From Streptomyces sp. ICC1 (GTDB taxonomy: Bacteria; Actinomycetota; Actinomycetes; Streptomycetales; Streptomycetaceae), in the NCBI RefSeq assembly GCF_003287935.1, contig NZ_CP030287.1, forward strand, positions 8,438,531 to 8,502,530: a stretch of DNA of 64,000 nt, written 5' to 3'. This document shows positions 8,635-17,691 of the stretch, piece after piece (position 1 is the stretch's first letter; each line of letters starts with the position of its first letter). Position numbers and translations under genes: made by a program. Below the pieces are notes generated by a model, which was not told the origin of the DNA, searched no databases, and was given only the letters and a program-made list of their open reading frames with translations.

Positions 8635-9944
8635 TGGCGTTCACCGGACGCGCCGCCCTGCTGGCGGCCCTCGGCAGCCTCCCCGTCGGCGTCCTCGGAC
8701 CCAGCTGGACCGGGATGCTGGCGGTCAACGCCCCCATCGCCCTGGCCTGCGCGGTCGACTACGCCCTCGCGGCGCCCGTCCGCACGCTCCGGCTGGCGCG
8801 CTCCGGCGACACGTCCGTGCGCCTCGGCGAGGCCGCGGACGTCCACCTGACGGTCACCAACCCCTCCGCCCGCACCCTGCGCGCCCGGATCCGCGACGCC
8901 TGGCCCCCCAGCAGCTGGCTGACCGGCACCGAAGTCGTCGCGTCCCGGCACGCGTTGACGATCCCCGCGGGCGAACGCCGCCGCCTCACCACACGCCTGC
9001 GCCCCACCCGGCGCGGCGACCGGCAGGCGGCCCGCGTCACGATCCGCTCGTACGGGCCCCTCGGCCTGTTCGCCCGCCAGGGCAACCACACCGTCCCCTG
9101 GACGGTCCGCGTGCTGCCGCCGTTCGCCAGCCGCAAGCACCTCCCCTCCCGCCTCGCCCGCCTGCGCGAACTCGACGGCCGCACCAGCGTCCTGACCCGC
9201 GGTGAGGGAACCGAGTTCGACAGCCTGCGCGACTACGTCCCCGGCGACGACACCCGTTCCATCGACTGGCGGGCCACCGCCCGGCAGAACAAGGTCGCCG
9301 TCCGCACCTGGCGCCCGGAACGCGACCGCCACATCCTCATCTGCCTCGACACCGGCCGTACTTCGGCGGGCCGCGTCGGCGACGCCCCCCGCCTGGACTC
9401 GGCGATGGACGCGGCCCTGCTCCTGACCGCCCTGGCCACCCGGGCCGGCGACCGCGTGGACCTGCTGGCCCACGACCGCCGCCCCCGCGCCCAGGTCCAG
9501 GGCCGCTCGGCCGCCGACACCCTGCCGGCCTTCGTCAACGCGATGGCCACCCTGGAACCGGAGCTCGTCGAAACCGATGCGCGCACCCTGGTCTCCACCA
9601 TCCTGCGCAGCGCCCCGCGCCGCTCCCTGGTGGTTCTCCTGACGAGTCTGGACGCGGCTCCCATCGAAGAGGGCCTGCTCCCGCTGCTCCCCCGCCTCAC
9701 GCAGCGCCATACGGTCCTGCTGGCCTCGGTCGCGGACCCCCACGTCGCGGAGATGACGAAGTCCCGCGGCACCGTCGACGCGGTCTACGAGGCCGCCGCG
9801 GGCACCCAGTCCCAGTCCGCCCGCCGGCGCACGGCCGAGCAGCTCACCCGCCACGGCGTCCACGTGGTCGACGCCACCCCGGAAACCCTGGCCCCGGCCC
9901 TGGCCGACGCCTACCTCGCCCTCAAGGCCGCCGGCCGCCTGTAA
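8634..9944 (+). CDS. DUF58-domain protein, MoxR partner
   Basis: The product has 436 residues. Two hydrophobic helices lie in the first 50 residues. A beta-rich region with conserved proline and arginine residues follows. The DUF58 signature is at residues ~190-225 (GTEFDSLRDYVPGDDTRSIDWRAT is the key stretch; note RDYVPGDD and IDWRATAR). The C-terminal half is vWA-like, with ICLDTGR replacing the classical DxSxS metal site and LLTALATRAGDRVDLL. This is the expected third member of the DUF4350-MoxR-DUF58 operon, and its stop ends the operon. A role in a MoxR-dependent envelope process is inferred from family and context only. Confidence 0.9.
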   Translation: MAFTGRAALLAALGSLPVGVLGPSWTGMLAVNAPIALACAVDYALAAPVRTLRLARSGDTSVRLGEAADVHLTVTNPSARTLRARIRDAWPPSSWLTGTEVVASRHALTIPAGERRRLTTRLRPTRRGDRQAARVTIRSYGPLGLFARQGNHTVPWTVRVLPPFASRKHLPSRLARLRELDGRTSVLTRGEGTEFDSLRDYVPGDDTRSIDWRATARQNKVAVRTWRPERDRHILICLDTGRTSAGRVGDAPRLDSAMDAALLLTALATRAGDRVDLLAHDRRPRAQVQGRSAADTLPAFVNAMATLEPELVETDARTLVSTILRSAPRRSLVVLLTSLDAAPIEEGLLPLLPRLTQRHTVLLASVADPHVAEMTKSRGTVDAVYEAAAGTQSQSARRRTAEQLTRHGVHVVDATPETLAPALADAYLALKAAGRL

Positions 9945-9956
9945 TCAGCCCGCGCT

Positions 9957-10343
9957 TCAGCTGTTCAGATCGAGGACGCCCACTCCCTGGCCCACATAGG
10001 CCTTCGGTTCGATCGTGGCGACCAGCGCCTGCGAACCCCACTCGGGGAGATGGCGTGCGGCATGGACGGCGGCCGCGGCACCGGCGGGCACTCCGTCACG
10101 GCGCATCTGCGCCACGGCCAGCACGGCCGGATAGTCGAGGTCGAGCATGTGGATGACGTCGAGCTGTCCGATGTGCTCGGCGATCCCCGCGAGAACCACG
10201 TCGGCCTCAAGGACCGACAGGACAGGAACCCACAGGCGCGTGTCCGCGTCGAGGTAAGCGCGGTGGATCAGTGCCGACACCTGGCGATTCCCGGACAGTG
10301 CGAGCAAGGACGGCGTGTCCAGGACGAGGTGGTGCTGGATCAC
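9957..10343 (-). CDS. PIN-like toxin with degenerate active site
   Basis: The 128-residue protein starts with HHLVLDTPSLLALSG, which resembles the first PIN-domain Asp strand, and keeps a glutamate near residue 46 (SVLEADVVLAG). The canonical C-terminal Asp residues appear replaced: the helix usually beginning DA reads VHAARHL, and the usual S/TDPK strand reads ATIEPKAYVG. It may therefore be a weak or inactive nuclease. The GTG start at 10343 overlaps the stop of the upstream ribbon-helix-helix protein (GTGA), which is the classic antitoxin-then-toxin arrangement. The likely role is RNA cleavage held in check by the antitoxin. Confidence 0.7.
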   Translation of the reverse strand: MIQHHLVLDTPSLLALSGNRQVSALIHRAYLDADTRLWVPVLSVLEADVVLAGIAEHIGQLDVIHMLDLDYPAVLAVAQMRRDGVPAGAAAAVHAARHLPEWGSQALVATIEPKAYVGQGVGVLDLNS

Positions 10344-10603
10344 GCGGCAGCGTCCTCCTGCTGCGCGAAGGCCTCACGGATCTTGCGGCCCATCGCCGCA
10401 CTCTCCGCGTCGCTCACGTCCACCCCGAAGTGCTCGGCCAGGTAGGCCCGAGCCCGCTCAGCCCGCTCCCGCCGCTCCTCCATGGTGAGCGTCGTCTCGG
10501 CGAACTCCTGCACAAGAGACCGGATGGACGTCCCACGGGACTCGGCGATGACAGCGAGGCGGTCTCTCACCTCGGCCGGCACACGGATCATGGCATCAGA
10601 CAT
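10340..10603 (-). CDS. Ribbon-helix-helix antitoxin (CopG/Arc type)
   Basis: The protein has 87 residues. The N-terminus MIRVPAEVRDRLAVIAE followed by GTSIRSLVQEF is a typical ribbon-helix-helix DNA-binding fold. The C-terminal half (AERARAYLAEHFGVDV) is acidic and helical, as expected for the toxin-neutralising tail. ATG at 10603 is chosen because it gives the standard RHH length and lies just downstream of a 12-base perfect palindrome likely to be its own operator. It is translationally coupled to the PIN-like gene. Confidence 0.8.
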   Translation of the reverse strand: MSDAMIRVPAEVRDRLAVIAESRGTSIRSLVQEFAETTLTMEERRERAERARAYLAEHFGVDVSDAESAAMGRKIREAFAQQEDAAA

Positions 10604-10610
10604 GCTCCGA

Positions 10611-10628
10611 GTATACGTCGACGTAAAC
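10611..10628. promoter_or_regulatory. Probable autoregulatory operator of the antitoxin
   Basis: An 18-base near palindrome (gtatacgtcgacgtaaac) contains the perfect 12-mer tacgtcgacgta at 10614-10625. It lies only 7 bases upstream of the antitoxin start codon. RHH antitoxins usually bind such sites as dimers of dimers, so autoregulation is the simplest reading. Confidence 0.65.
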
Positions 10629-10650
10629 ACCCGGCGAGGGTAAACGCAGA

Positions 10651-10691
10651 AAAGCCCCGCACCGAACCCCAAAGGGCTGGTGCGGGGCTTT
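10651..10691 (-). terminator. rRNA operon terminator
   Basis: The stem aaagccccgcacc pairs with ggtgcggggcttt around a 15-base loop. It lies just beyond the 3' end of the 5S rRNA on the minus strand, as expected for an rrn terminator. Confidence 0.85.
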
Positions 10692-10702
10692 CCCACAATA
10701 AT

Positions 10703-10823
10703 TGTTCGGCGGCGTCCTACTCTCCCACAGGGTCCCCCCTGCAGTACCATCGGCGCTGAAAGGCTTAGCTTCCGGGTTCGGAATGTAAACCGGGCGTTTC
10801 CCTAACGCTATGACCACCGAAAC
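10703..10823 (-). rRNA. rrf: 5S ribosomal RNA
   Basis: Read on the minus strand the gene begins gtttcggtggtcatagcgtt and carries the invariant 5S segments for loops B, C and E. It ends with gacgccgccgaacaa, followed by the terminator. The 23S gene should lie immediately upstream, at higher coordinates, but a permease coding sequence starts at once instead. The 5S is therefore probably the very end of a contig that broke inside the repeated rRNA operon. Confidence 0.95.
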
Positions 10824-11865
10824 ACTACATCACGGGCCTGCTCGCCACCGTCGCCGTCGCCGCCCTGTTCCCCGCCCGCGGCGCGGCCGCCCCCCTCGCC
10901 GAGGCGGCCTCCACCGGAGCCGTGGCGCTGCTCTTCTTCCTCTACGGCTCCCGGCTCTCCACCCGCGAGGCCCTCGACGGCGTGCGCCACTGGCGGCTCC
11001 ACCTCACCGTGCTCGCCTGCACCTTCGTCCTCTTCCCCCTCCTCGGCCTCGCCGCCCACGCCCTGGTCCCCACCCTCCTCACGGCCCCGCTCTACAGCGG
11101 CCTGCTCTTCCTCTGCCTGGTCCCCTCCACCATCCAGTCCTCCATCGCCTTCACCTCGATCGCCCGGGGGAACGTCCCCGCCGCGATCTGCGCCGGCTCC
11201 TTCTCCAGCCTCATCGGCATCTTCCTCACCCCCTCCTCGCCGCCGGCCTGCTCGGCAACAGCGCCGGCGGGTTCTCCCTCGACTCCCTGCTGAAGATCGT
11301 CCTCCAGCTCCTCCTGCCCTTCCTCCTCGGCCAGGCCCTGCGCCCCTGGGTCGGCGGCTTCCTCGTCCGCAACAAGAAGGTCCTGGGCCGCGTGGACCGC
11401 GGTTCGATCCTGCTCGTCGTCTACACCGCCTTTAGCGCGGGCATGGTCGCCGGGATCTGGCACCAGGTGAGCGTCGCGCGCCTCGGCGCGCTGATGGTGG
11501 TGGAGGCCGTCGTCCTCGCCGTGATGCTGCTGGTCACCTGGTACGGGGCCAAGCGCCTCGGGTTCGACCGGGGGGACCGGATCGCCATCCAGTTCGCGGG
11601 GTCGAAGAAGAGCCTGGCCGCCGGACTCCCCATGGCCAGCGTGCTGTTCGGTGCGCAGGCGAGCCTGGCCGTGCTGCCGCTGATGCTCTTTCACCAGATG
11701 CAGTTGATGGTCTGCGCGGTCCTGGCCCGGCGCCGTGCCCGCGACGCCCGGGAGGACGCGGGGGAGAGCGGTGACGCGGGGCGGACCGGCGCCGAACCCG
11801 CCGCCGTTGAACGTGTGGCGGAGGTCTCCCGCGCCGTCCGACACCGGGCTCCGCGGGCCCGGTAG
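10824..11865 (+). pseudogene. BASS-family (SBF-like) permease, 5' end missing and frameshifted
   Basis: Translation from 10826 gives YITGLLATVAVAALFP and then a chain of hydrophobic helices (GAVALLFFLYGSRL, LCLVPSTIQSSIAF) typical of the bile-acid:Na+ symporter-like family (PF13593-type). No start codon is present, because the frame enters directly from the end of the 5S rRNA. At about 11236 the frame changes. The first frame continues as nonsense (SSPPACSATA), whereas reading one base over restores LLAAGLLGNSAGGFSL and a normal C-terminal half to the TAG at 11863. The shift falls in a C-rich run (accccctcctc), so a single missing C is the likely cause. The substrate (organic anion or ion) is unknown. 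Confidence 0.8.
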
Positions 11866-11874
11866 CGTTCGGCG

Positions 11875-12306
11875 GTGACCTGGATACGCCCGCTCTCCGC
11901 CACCGCCGAACGCCCCTGCACCCTGGTGGTGTGCCGGGGCTGTTGCTGCGGCGACCCCCGCAAGAACCCCGGCACCGACCACGCGGGTCAGCTGGCCCGC
12001 CTGCGCGAGGCCGCCGCGGCGTCCGGGGGCCGCCTCGCGGTCCGTACGAGCGACTGCCTCGGGCCCTGCGCACAGGCCAACGTCATCGTGGTCCAGCCCA
12101 CCACCGAGGCCCGGCGCCGCGGCGCCCGCGCGGCCTGGTTCGGCTGGGCCCTGGACGACACCGCCACCGACGAGGTCATCGCCTGGGCCGCGTCGGGCGG
12201 CCCCGGAGTCACCCCGGTCCCGCCGACCCTCGACCTCCACCGCATCGACCCCCCGGCCCCGAAGCCGGCCACACCCGGCTCCCGCCGCGGCCGCAAGGGG
12301 CGTTGA
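11875..12306 (+). CDS. Thioredoxin-like [2Fe-2S] ferredoxin domain protein
   Basis: The protein has 143 residues. Cysteines in CRGCCCG near residue 21 and CLGPC near residue 62 form the four-cysteine pattern of thioredoxin-like 2Fe-2S ferredoxins. In this class the second pair lies in a DCLGPC loop followed by ANVIVV. The C-terminal third is arginine- and proline-rich. It probably shuttles electrons in the cytoplasm, but the partner is not visible. GTG at 11875 starts 10 bases after the permease stop. It may be cotranscribed with that gene if the junction at 10824 does not disturb this part. Confidence 0.8.
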   Translation: MTWIRPLSATAERPCTLVVCRGCCCGDPRKNPGTDHAGQLARLREAAAASGGRLAVRTSDCLGPCAQANVIVVQPTTEARRRGARAAWFGWALDDTATDEVIAWAASGGPGVTPVPPTLDLHRIDPPAPKPATPGSRRGRKGR

Positions 12307-12430
12307 CGCCCGGTCGGGCCGGAGTAAGGACGGAGGGGGTCCGGAGGCCCAGAGCGTTAGAGCGGCGAAATGCCCGGTTCTCCTACCTTCGGGGTGTCAG
12401 TCGGAAACACCCACGGCAAGGAGCCCCCTC

Positions 12431-12712
12431 ATGAAGATCAGCAAGCGCATCGCCGCCACTTCGGCCGCCGTCCTGCTCGGCAGCCTCGTACTCGGAGGCG
12501 GGGTCGCCAACGCGGCGGACGGCGGTGGCGGCCACGGAGGGCACGGCGGCGGCAAGGCCTCGCTCCAGAAGACGATCGAGGCCGCCCCGGGCACCGACCA
12601 CGTGCCGGCCCAGAAGATCAAGGCCGCGTCCAAGGACAACCCGTACAGCCAGACGATCGAGGCCGCTCCGGGAACCGCGCACACCGGCGCCGGGGTCCTG
12701 GCCCAGAAGTAG
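12431..12712 (+). CDS. Small secreted repeat protein, unknown function
   Basis: This 93-residue protein has a clear Sec signal peptide (MKISKRIAATSAAVLLGSLV, then GGGVANAA, cleavage near residue 29). A glycine/histidine-rich stretch (GGGGHGGHGGGK) follows. Then come two copies of a motif reading KTIEAAPGTDH and QTIEAAPGTAH, separated by about 21 residues that include QKIKAASKDNPY. The ATG has a strong AAGGAG ribosome site. I do not recognise the family; it is smaller than a chaplin and lacks cysteines. The Gly-His stretch could bind metal, which is only inference. A GC hairpin follows the stop. Confidence 0.75.
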   Translation: MKISKRIAATSAAVLLGSLVLGGGVANAADGGGGHGGHGGGKASLQKTIEAAPGTDHVPAQKIKAASKDNPYSQTIEAAPGTAHTGAGVLAQK

Positions 12713-12721
12713 CGGCGGCCC

Positions 12722-12760
12722 CTGCGGGGCGCGGGCCGCACGCCGGCCCCCGCCCCGCAG
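12722..12760 (+). terminator. Hairpin terminator after the small secreted protein
   Basis: ctgcggggcg pairs with cgccccgcag around a GC-rich inner stem. It begins 10 bases after the stop codon. Confidence 0.6.
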
Positions 12761-12762
12761 CC

Positions 12763-12824
12763 GCACCTCACCCCGGCCGCACCTCACCCCGGCCGCACCC
12801 CGGCCGCACCTCACCCAGGCCCCG
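12763..12824. repeat. Short tandem repeat between convergent genes
   Basis: Three to four imperfect copies of a 10- to 17-base unit (cgcacctcaccccggc) fill the gap between the terminator and the fdhD stop. Replication slippage is the simplest origin. Confidence 0.6.
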
Positions 12825-12827
12825 CGC

Positions 12828-13661
12828 TCACGCCGACAGGTCGATCCGGTCCTCGCCCGCGTAGACGTTCATGTTCCCGCCCCGCAGGAAGCCGACCAGC
12901 GTCAGCCCCGACTCCTGCGCGAGGTCCACGGCGAGGGACGACGGCGCCGACACGGCCGCCAGCACGGGGATGCCCGCCATCACCGCCTTCTGCGCCAGCT
13001 CGAAGGAGGCCCGGCTCGACACCAGCAGCACCGACCCCGTCAGCGGCAGCAGACCGGCCTGCAGGGCCCGGCCGATGAGCTTGTCGACCGCGTTGTGCCG
13101 GCCCACGTCCTCCCGTGCGTCGATCAGCTCGCCCCGCGCCGTGAACAGCCCGGCGCCGTGCAGCCCGCCCGTGCGGTCGAAGACCTTCTGCTCCGCGCGC
13201 AGCCGGTCCGGCAGCTCACCGAGCAGCCGCGCACCCACCCGTACCGGATCGTCCGCGACCCCCGGGAACCGGGTCGCCGTGCGCACCGCGTCCAGACTGG
13301 CCTTGCCGCACAGCCCGCAGGACGAGGTCGTGTAGACGTTCCGCTCCAGTGAGATGTCCGGCACGGGAACCCCCGCGGCCAGCCGTACGTTCACCACGTT
13401 GTAGGTGTTCGTTCCGTCCTCCGCCGCGCCTTCGCAGTAGGTGACGGCGGCGACGTCCGAGGCCGATCCGAGCACTCCCTCGCTGACCAGGAAGCCCACG
13501 GCGAGCGCGAAATCGTCGCCCGGCGTGCGCATCGTGATGGCCAGCGGTTTGCCGTTCAGCCGTATCTCCAGGGGCTCCTCGGCCACCAGCGTGTCCGCCC
13601 GGGTGCCCGCCACGCCATTCCGGATCCGTACGACGCGACGCCGTTCGGTGACCCGTCCCAT
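12828..13661 (-). CDS. fdhD: FdhD sulfurtransferase for formate dehydrogenase maturation
   Basis: FdhD moves sulfur from IscS to the molybdenum cofactor so that formate dehydrogenases become active. The 277-residue protein shows the core motif [11 protein letters not shown] near residue 113, with the two catalytic cysteines. It also has [20 protein letters not shown] near the N-terminus, [14 protein letters not shown] near residue 192 and [16 protein letters not shown] [13 protein letters not shown]. The end [10 protein letters not shown] is also typical. ATG at 13661 gives the usual length. A formate dehydrogenase gene is not in view. The Mop-like molybdate-binding protein at 47.7 kb is another hint of molybdenum use, but it lies across unreliable joins. 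Confidence 0.95.
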   Translation of the reverse strand: MGRVTERRRVVRIRNGVAGTRADTLVAEEPLEIRLNGKPLAITMRTPGDDFALAVGFLVSEGVLGSASDVAAVTYCEGAAEDGTNTYNVVNVRLAAGVPVPDISLERNVYTTSSCGLCGKASLDAVRTATRFPGVADDPVRVGARLLGELPDRLRAEQKVFDRTGGLHGAGLFTARGELIDAREDVGRHNAVDKLIGRALQAGLLPLTGSVLLVSSRASFELAQKAVMAGIPVLAAVSAPSSLAVDLAQESGLTLVGFLRGGNMNVYAGEDRIDLSA

Positions 13662-13866
13662 GTGATCAGCCCACCTGTTCTGTCCTTGTCGTGCGGCTCG
13701 TCCACCCATTCTCGCGGATCCGCTTCGGGCACCGTCCCCGGCTGGAAGATCCTCGGGAAGCTCCAAATTCAGGGCACTGAATCCTGTCGGGTCACGCGCC
13801 CCCGTACCCATGGGTAGCAGGCGAAGCTGGGACGTCCTGACTGCCGTACGAGGGGGGACCCCGCCC

Positions 13867-14808
13867 ATGACCGGTTCACGCGTGGTGGCGCTAGGGCACT
13901 ACCAGCCCGCAAGAGTGCTCACCAACGAGGACCTCGCGGCCATGGTGGACACCAACGACGAGTGGATCCGCTCCCGCGTCGGGATCAAGACCCGGCACAT
14001 CGCGGGCCCCGACGAACCGGTGGACGAGCTGGCCTACCAGGCCGCCGGCAAGGCCCTCGCGAGCGCGGGCCTGACCCCGGACGACATCGACCTCGTCCTC
14101 GTCGCCACCTCGACGGCCATCGACCGCTCCCCGAACATGGCCGCCCGCGTCGCCGCCAAGCTGGGCATGGGCGGCCATCCCGCCGTCATGGACATCAATG
14201 TCGTCTGCTCGGGCTTCACGCACGCCCTGGCCACCGCCGACCACGCGATCCGGGCCGGCGCCGCCACCCGCGCGCTCGTCATCGGCGCCGACAAGATGAC
14301 CGCGATCACCGACTGGACCGACCGCACCACCTGCGTCCTGACCGGCGACGGTGCCGGCGCGGCCGTCGTCGAGGCCTGTGACGAGCCCGGCATCGGCCCG
14401 GTCCTGTGGGGCTCGGTGCCCGAGATGGGCCACGCGGTCCGCATCGAGGGCTCGCCGCCGATCTTCGCGCAGGAGGGCCAGTCCGTGTACCGCTGGACCA
14501 CCAGCCAGCTCCCGCCGCTCGCCCGCAAGGTCTGCGAGAAGGCCGGGGTCACCCCCGAGGAACTGGCCGCGGTCGTCCTCCACCAGGCGAACCTGCGGAT
14601 CATCGAGCCGCTCGCCGCCAAGATCGGCGCGGTCAACGCCGTCGTCGCGCGCGACGTCGTCGACTCCGGCAACACCTCGGCCGGCTCCATCCCGATGGCC
14701 CTGTCCAAGCTGGTCGAGCGCGGCGAGATCCCCTCCGGGGCGCCTGTCCTCCTCTTCGGCTTCGGCGGCAACCTCTCCTACGCCGGCCAGGTCATCCGCT
14801 GCCCGTAG
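13867..14808 (+). CDS. 3-oxoacyl-ACP synthase III-type (KAS III) enzyme
   Basis: The 313-residue protein has the thiolase fold with the KAS III catalytic triad: Cys near residue 115 in [11 protein letters not shown], His near 239 in [10 protein letters not shown], and Asn near 269 in [14 protein letters not shown]. It condenses an acyl-CoA starter with malonyl-ACP or performs a related acyl transfer. [17 protein letters not shown] is the usual N-terminal segment. It stands alone between fdhD (divergent) and a LysR fragment, without fab genes or a polyketide cluster. It may therefore be a secondary FabH paralogue rather than the main fatty-acid initiator. ATG at 13867 follows a GGGGGGA ribosome site. 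Confidence 0.88.
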   Translation: MTGSRVVALGHYQPARVLTNEDLAAMVDTNDEWIRSRVGIKTRHIAGPDEPVDELAYQAAGKALASAGLTPDDIDLVLVATSTAIDRSPNMAARVAAKLGMGGHPAVMDINVVCSGFTHALATADHAIRAGAATRALVIGADKMTAITDWTDRTTCVLTGDGAGAAVVEACDEPGIGPVLWGSVPEMGHAVRIEGSPPIFAQEGQSVYRWTTSQLPPLARKVCEKAGVTPEELAAVVLHQANLRIIEPLAAKIGAVNAVVARDVVDSGNTSAGSIPMALSKLVERGEIPSGAPVLLFGFGGNLSYAGQVIRCP

Positions 14809-14813
14809 CCGCC

Positions 14814-14835
14814 CCGGTGCCGCCGCCGGCACCGG
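14814..14835 (+). terminator. Hairpin after the KAS III gene
   Basis: ccggtgccgccgccggcaccgg is a near-perfect palindrome starting 6 bases after the stop codon. Confidence 0.55.
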
Positions 14836-14900
14836 CGGCACCGGCGGAGCTCCCGTGCTCCTCCGGAGCGGGAGCGGGGGCGGCCGGCGGATGATGTCAG

Positions 14901-14927
14901 CCCCCGATAACGCCGGCCTATCGGGGG
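14901..14927. promoter_or_regulatory. Perfect 9-base inverted repeat upstream of the LysR fragment
   Basis: cccccgata and tatcggggg are exact inverted copies separated by nine bases, about 93 bases before the LysR start. It could be an operator or a transcript hairpin; the sequence alone does not decide. Confidence 0.45.
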
Positions 14928-15019
14928 GATTTCGGCAGGGCAACCGCCGTGAGAATGGCGGGATTCGGGGGCATCCCGGTGGCTGGTGCGGTGAGCTCGG
15001 CCCGGCCTACCCTCGGGGC

Positions 15020-15480
15020 ATGGAGCTTGAGGTCAGGCACCTGCGCGCCCTGTGCGCCATCGCCGACGCCGGCAGCCTGCACAAGGCCGCCCGGCAACTC
15101 GGCGTGAGCCAGCCCTCGCTGACGACCCAGTTGCGCCGCATCGAACGCGCCCTGGACGGCGAGCTGTTCCTGCGCGAGCGCACCGGCTGCCGGCCGACCC
15201 CCTTCGGGCGCACCGTACTCGGCCGGGCGCGGCCGCTCCTCGACGGGATGGCCGCCCTCGTCGCCGAGGCGCGGGCGCTGTCCCACGGGCCCCGGCTGCG
15301 GATCGGCTCGACGGCCAGCCGCGCCCTGCCCGGCTGGCTGCGCCGCCTGCACCGGCGGATGCCGGACACGGAGACGGACCTGGTGGTGGACGTATCGGCC
15401 AACGCGCTGCTGCGGATGACGGCTTCGGGCCAGCTCGACGTGGCGTTCGTGCACGAGGTGGAGGGCAGCCCGCTGCGGGG
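15020..15480 (+). pseudogene. LysR-family regulator, C-terminal half missing
   Basis: The ATG at 15020 begins a textbook LysR N-terminus: MELEVRHLRALCAIADAGSL, then KAARQLGVSQPSLTTQL, the winged helix-turn-helix. The coinducer domain starts with LRIGSTASRALPGWL near residue 95, but only about 153 residues are recognisable. At about 15480 the frame changes into the antisense of a glycosyltransferase gene (PTPAEGAAGVGRR). Normal LysR proteins have about 300 residues. The break coincides exactly with loss of the stop codon of the opposing gene, so an assembly join or a real deletion is likely. Confidence 0.85.
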
Positions 15481-17691
15481 CCCCACCCCGGCCGAGGGGG
15501 CGGCCGGGGTGGGGCGGCGGTCCTCCAGCGGGACGATCGGGGACGCCGGCTGGCTCAGGAACACGCGGCGGACCACCCGCTCCGCCGCCTGGCCGTCGTC
15601 GTACGTGCAGAAGCGGGCCCGGAAGGACGAGCGCAGCTGCGCCGAGCGCGAGCCCTGCCAGTGGCCCGTCGCGAAGATGTCCACCAGCTCGTCCTCGGTC
15701 CGGGCGATCGCGCCCGGGGGGAAGGCCCGCAGGTCGAAGTAGGTGCCGCGGGAGGCCTCGTACGCCTCCCAGTCGTCCGCGTGGATCACGATCGGCCGGT
15801 CCAGCGAGGCGTAGTCGAACATCAGCGACGAGTAGTCCGTCACCAACGCGTCCGAGGCCAGGCAGAGTTCCTCCACCGAGGGGTGGGAGGAGACGTCCAG
15901 CAGGCGGGGGTGCGGTTCGGGGGAGGCCGAGCCCGCGTACGTCAGGTGCGTGCGGGTCAGGATCGTGTAGCGCGGGCCCAGGTCGCGCAGGATCCGCTCG
16001 AAGTCCAGGTGGTCGGGGCGGCTGCGGCGGTAGTCCCGGTGCGTCGGCGCGTAGAGGATCGCCGTGGAGCCCGGCGGGATGCCGAGGCGTTCGCGCAGTT
16101 CGAGCACGTCCGCCTGGGTCGCCCGGTGGAAGACGTCGTTGCGCGGGTAGCCGTATTCGAGGGTGGTGTACGAGGACGGGACCGCCTTCTCCCACACCAG
16201 GGTGGAGTGGCGGTTAGCCGAGAGCAGGTAGTCCCACTGGTCGGCGCCGCGCAGCAGGCCGGCGAAGTCCGTGGTCGGGGTGGCCGCCGGGCGGTCCTGC
16301 AGGTCGAGGCCGACCCGCTTGAGCGGGGTGCCGTGCTGGGTCTGGAGCAGGATCTGCCCCGGGCGCTTGACCAGGGTCCGCTCGAAGTTGACGTTCGTGA
16401 CCAGGTACGTGGCACGGGCCAGGGCCGTCCAGTACGCCGCCGAGCCCGGGCGCAGGAGGGCCGTTTCGCGGGGGAGCGTCGAGGCGTGCGCCGGATCGCA
16501 GATCCACGCCGTCCGCATGCGCGGGGCCAGTTCGCGCAGCTTGGCCTCGATCGCCGCCGGATTGCAGGCGTAGCCGCCGTGCCAGTACGCGGAGAACACC
16601 GCCAGTTCGGGGCGCAGGGGCAGCAGGCGCTGCGCACGGTAGTGCAGCCGCAGGGCCGTTTCGCGCAGCCCCCGCCACGCGGTGGCCCCCGCGCGGCCCG
16701 CCGCGAGCGAGGCCGAGCGCAGCAGCGACAGCGCGCGGTAGGCGCGCCGCGCGCCCACGCGCATCAGGGCGTGGCGGATCCGGTCGGTGCGGCTCAGGGA
16801 CAGCGGGCGGGGCCCCGGGACGCGGTAGCGGCGCAGCAGGGCCGAGGCGCGGCCGAAGAACTCGGCCCGGGCGGCGCGCGGGAGCCGGCGCGGGTCCGCG
16901 TACAGGGCGCAGAAGTGCTCGGCCATCCGCCGGTGCACGACGGGCCGCCAGCGCTCCAGCTCGGGGCGGGTGGCGAGGTAGCCGAAGACGCGGTCGTACT
17001 GGTCGAAGACGTCGAGGTGACGGCGGGTGGAGGTGGTCAGGATCGAGCCCGTGCGGCGCTGGCGGTAGTGGACGCACACCCGGTCCAGGACGGCCACGGA
17101 CTCCGCCGCCAGGAGCGCCGGATAGGTCCAGGGGGTGTCCTCGTAGAAGCCGGGCGGGAAGGAGAGGCCCTCGCGCTCCGCGTACTCGCGGCGGTACGTC
17201 TTGTTCCACACCACCATCAGCATGCCGAGCAGCGCCGGGCGGTCCGCGAGCCGGAAGCTGGCCGGGCCGTCCTCGGAGAGCCGGTGGGAGAGGCTGTTGC
17301 GGACCAGTTCGCCGGTCCAGTAGGTGCGCGCGTAGTCGTAGACGAGGACGTCCGGGGAGCCGGTGGCCTTCAGCCGGTCGGTGATGGCTTGCAGGGCGCC
17401 GGGGGCGAGGGTGTCGTCGCCGTCGAGGAAGACCAGGTAGTCGCCGGTGGCCCGGGACAGGCCCGCGTTGCGGGCCGGGCCCAGGCCCAGGTTGTGCGCC
17501 AGGTGCACGGCGGTCACCCGGGGGTCCCGGGCGGCGTAGTCGTCGATGATCGAACCGCAGGCGTCCGGGGAGGCGTCGTCGACCACGATCAGCTCGAGGT
17601 CCGGATACGACTGGGTCAGGACCGAGTCCAGACTCTCCTGGAGGTACGCCTGGACCTTGTACGCGGGCACGATGACGCTGAACCGGGGCAC
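15481..17691 (-). CDS. GT2 glycosyltransferase fused to CDP-glycerol glycerophosphotransferase, 3' end lost
   Basis: The N-terminal domain (about residues 1-330) is a GT2 glycosyltransferase with SVIVPAYKV, VVDDASPD and VFLDGDDTLAPG. The second domain (about 370-720) is the teichoic-acid type CDP-glycerol:polyglycerophosphate transferase with LQTQHGTPLKRVG, ILYAPTHRDYR and VTDYSSLMFDYA. Such bifunctional enzymes build wall teichoic-acid or related surface glycopolymers at the inner membrane. The usual start is MPRFSVIVPAYK, so GTG at 17691 is chosen; an ATG at 17718 is in frame. The C-terminus reaches RRVFLSQPASPIVPLEDR and then runs without a stop into the opposing LysR fragment, so only the last few residues are probably missing. 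Confidence 0.87.

Noticed and set aside
4851..9944. TerD plus MoxR-DUF58 as a single defence or tellurite system
   Set aside because: An adapter junction separates the TerD genes from the MoxR operon, so their adjacency is not supported.
13867..14808. KAS III-like gene as part of a polyketide or fatty-acid gene cluster
   Set aside because: Neighbours are fdhD and a LysR fragment. There are no ACP, ketosynthase or tailoring genes in the window.
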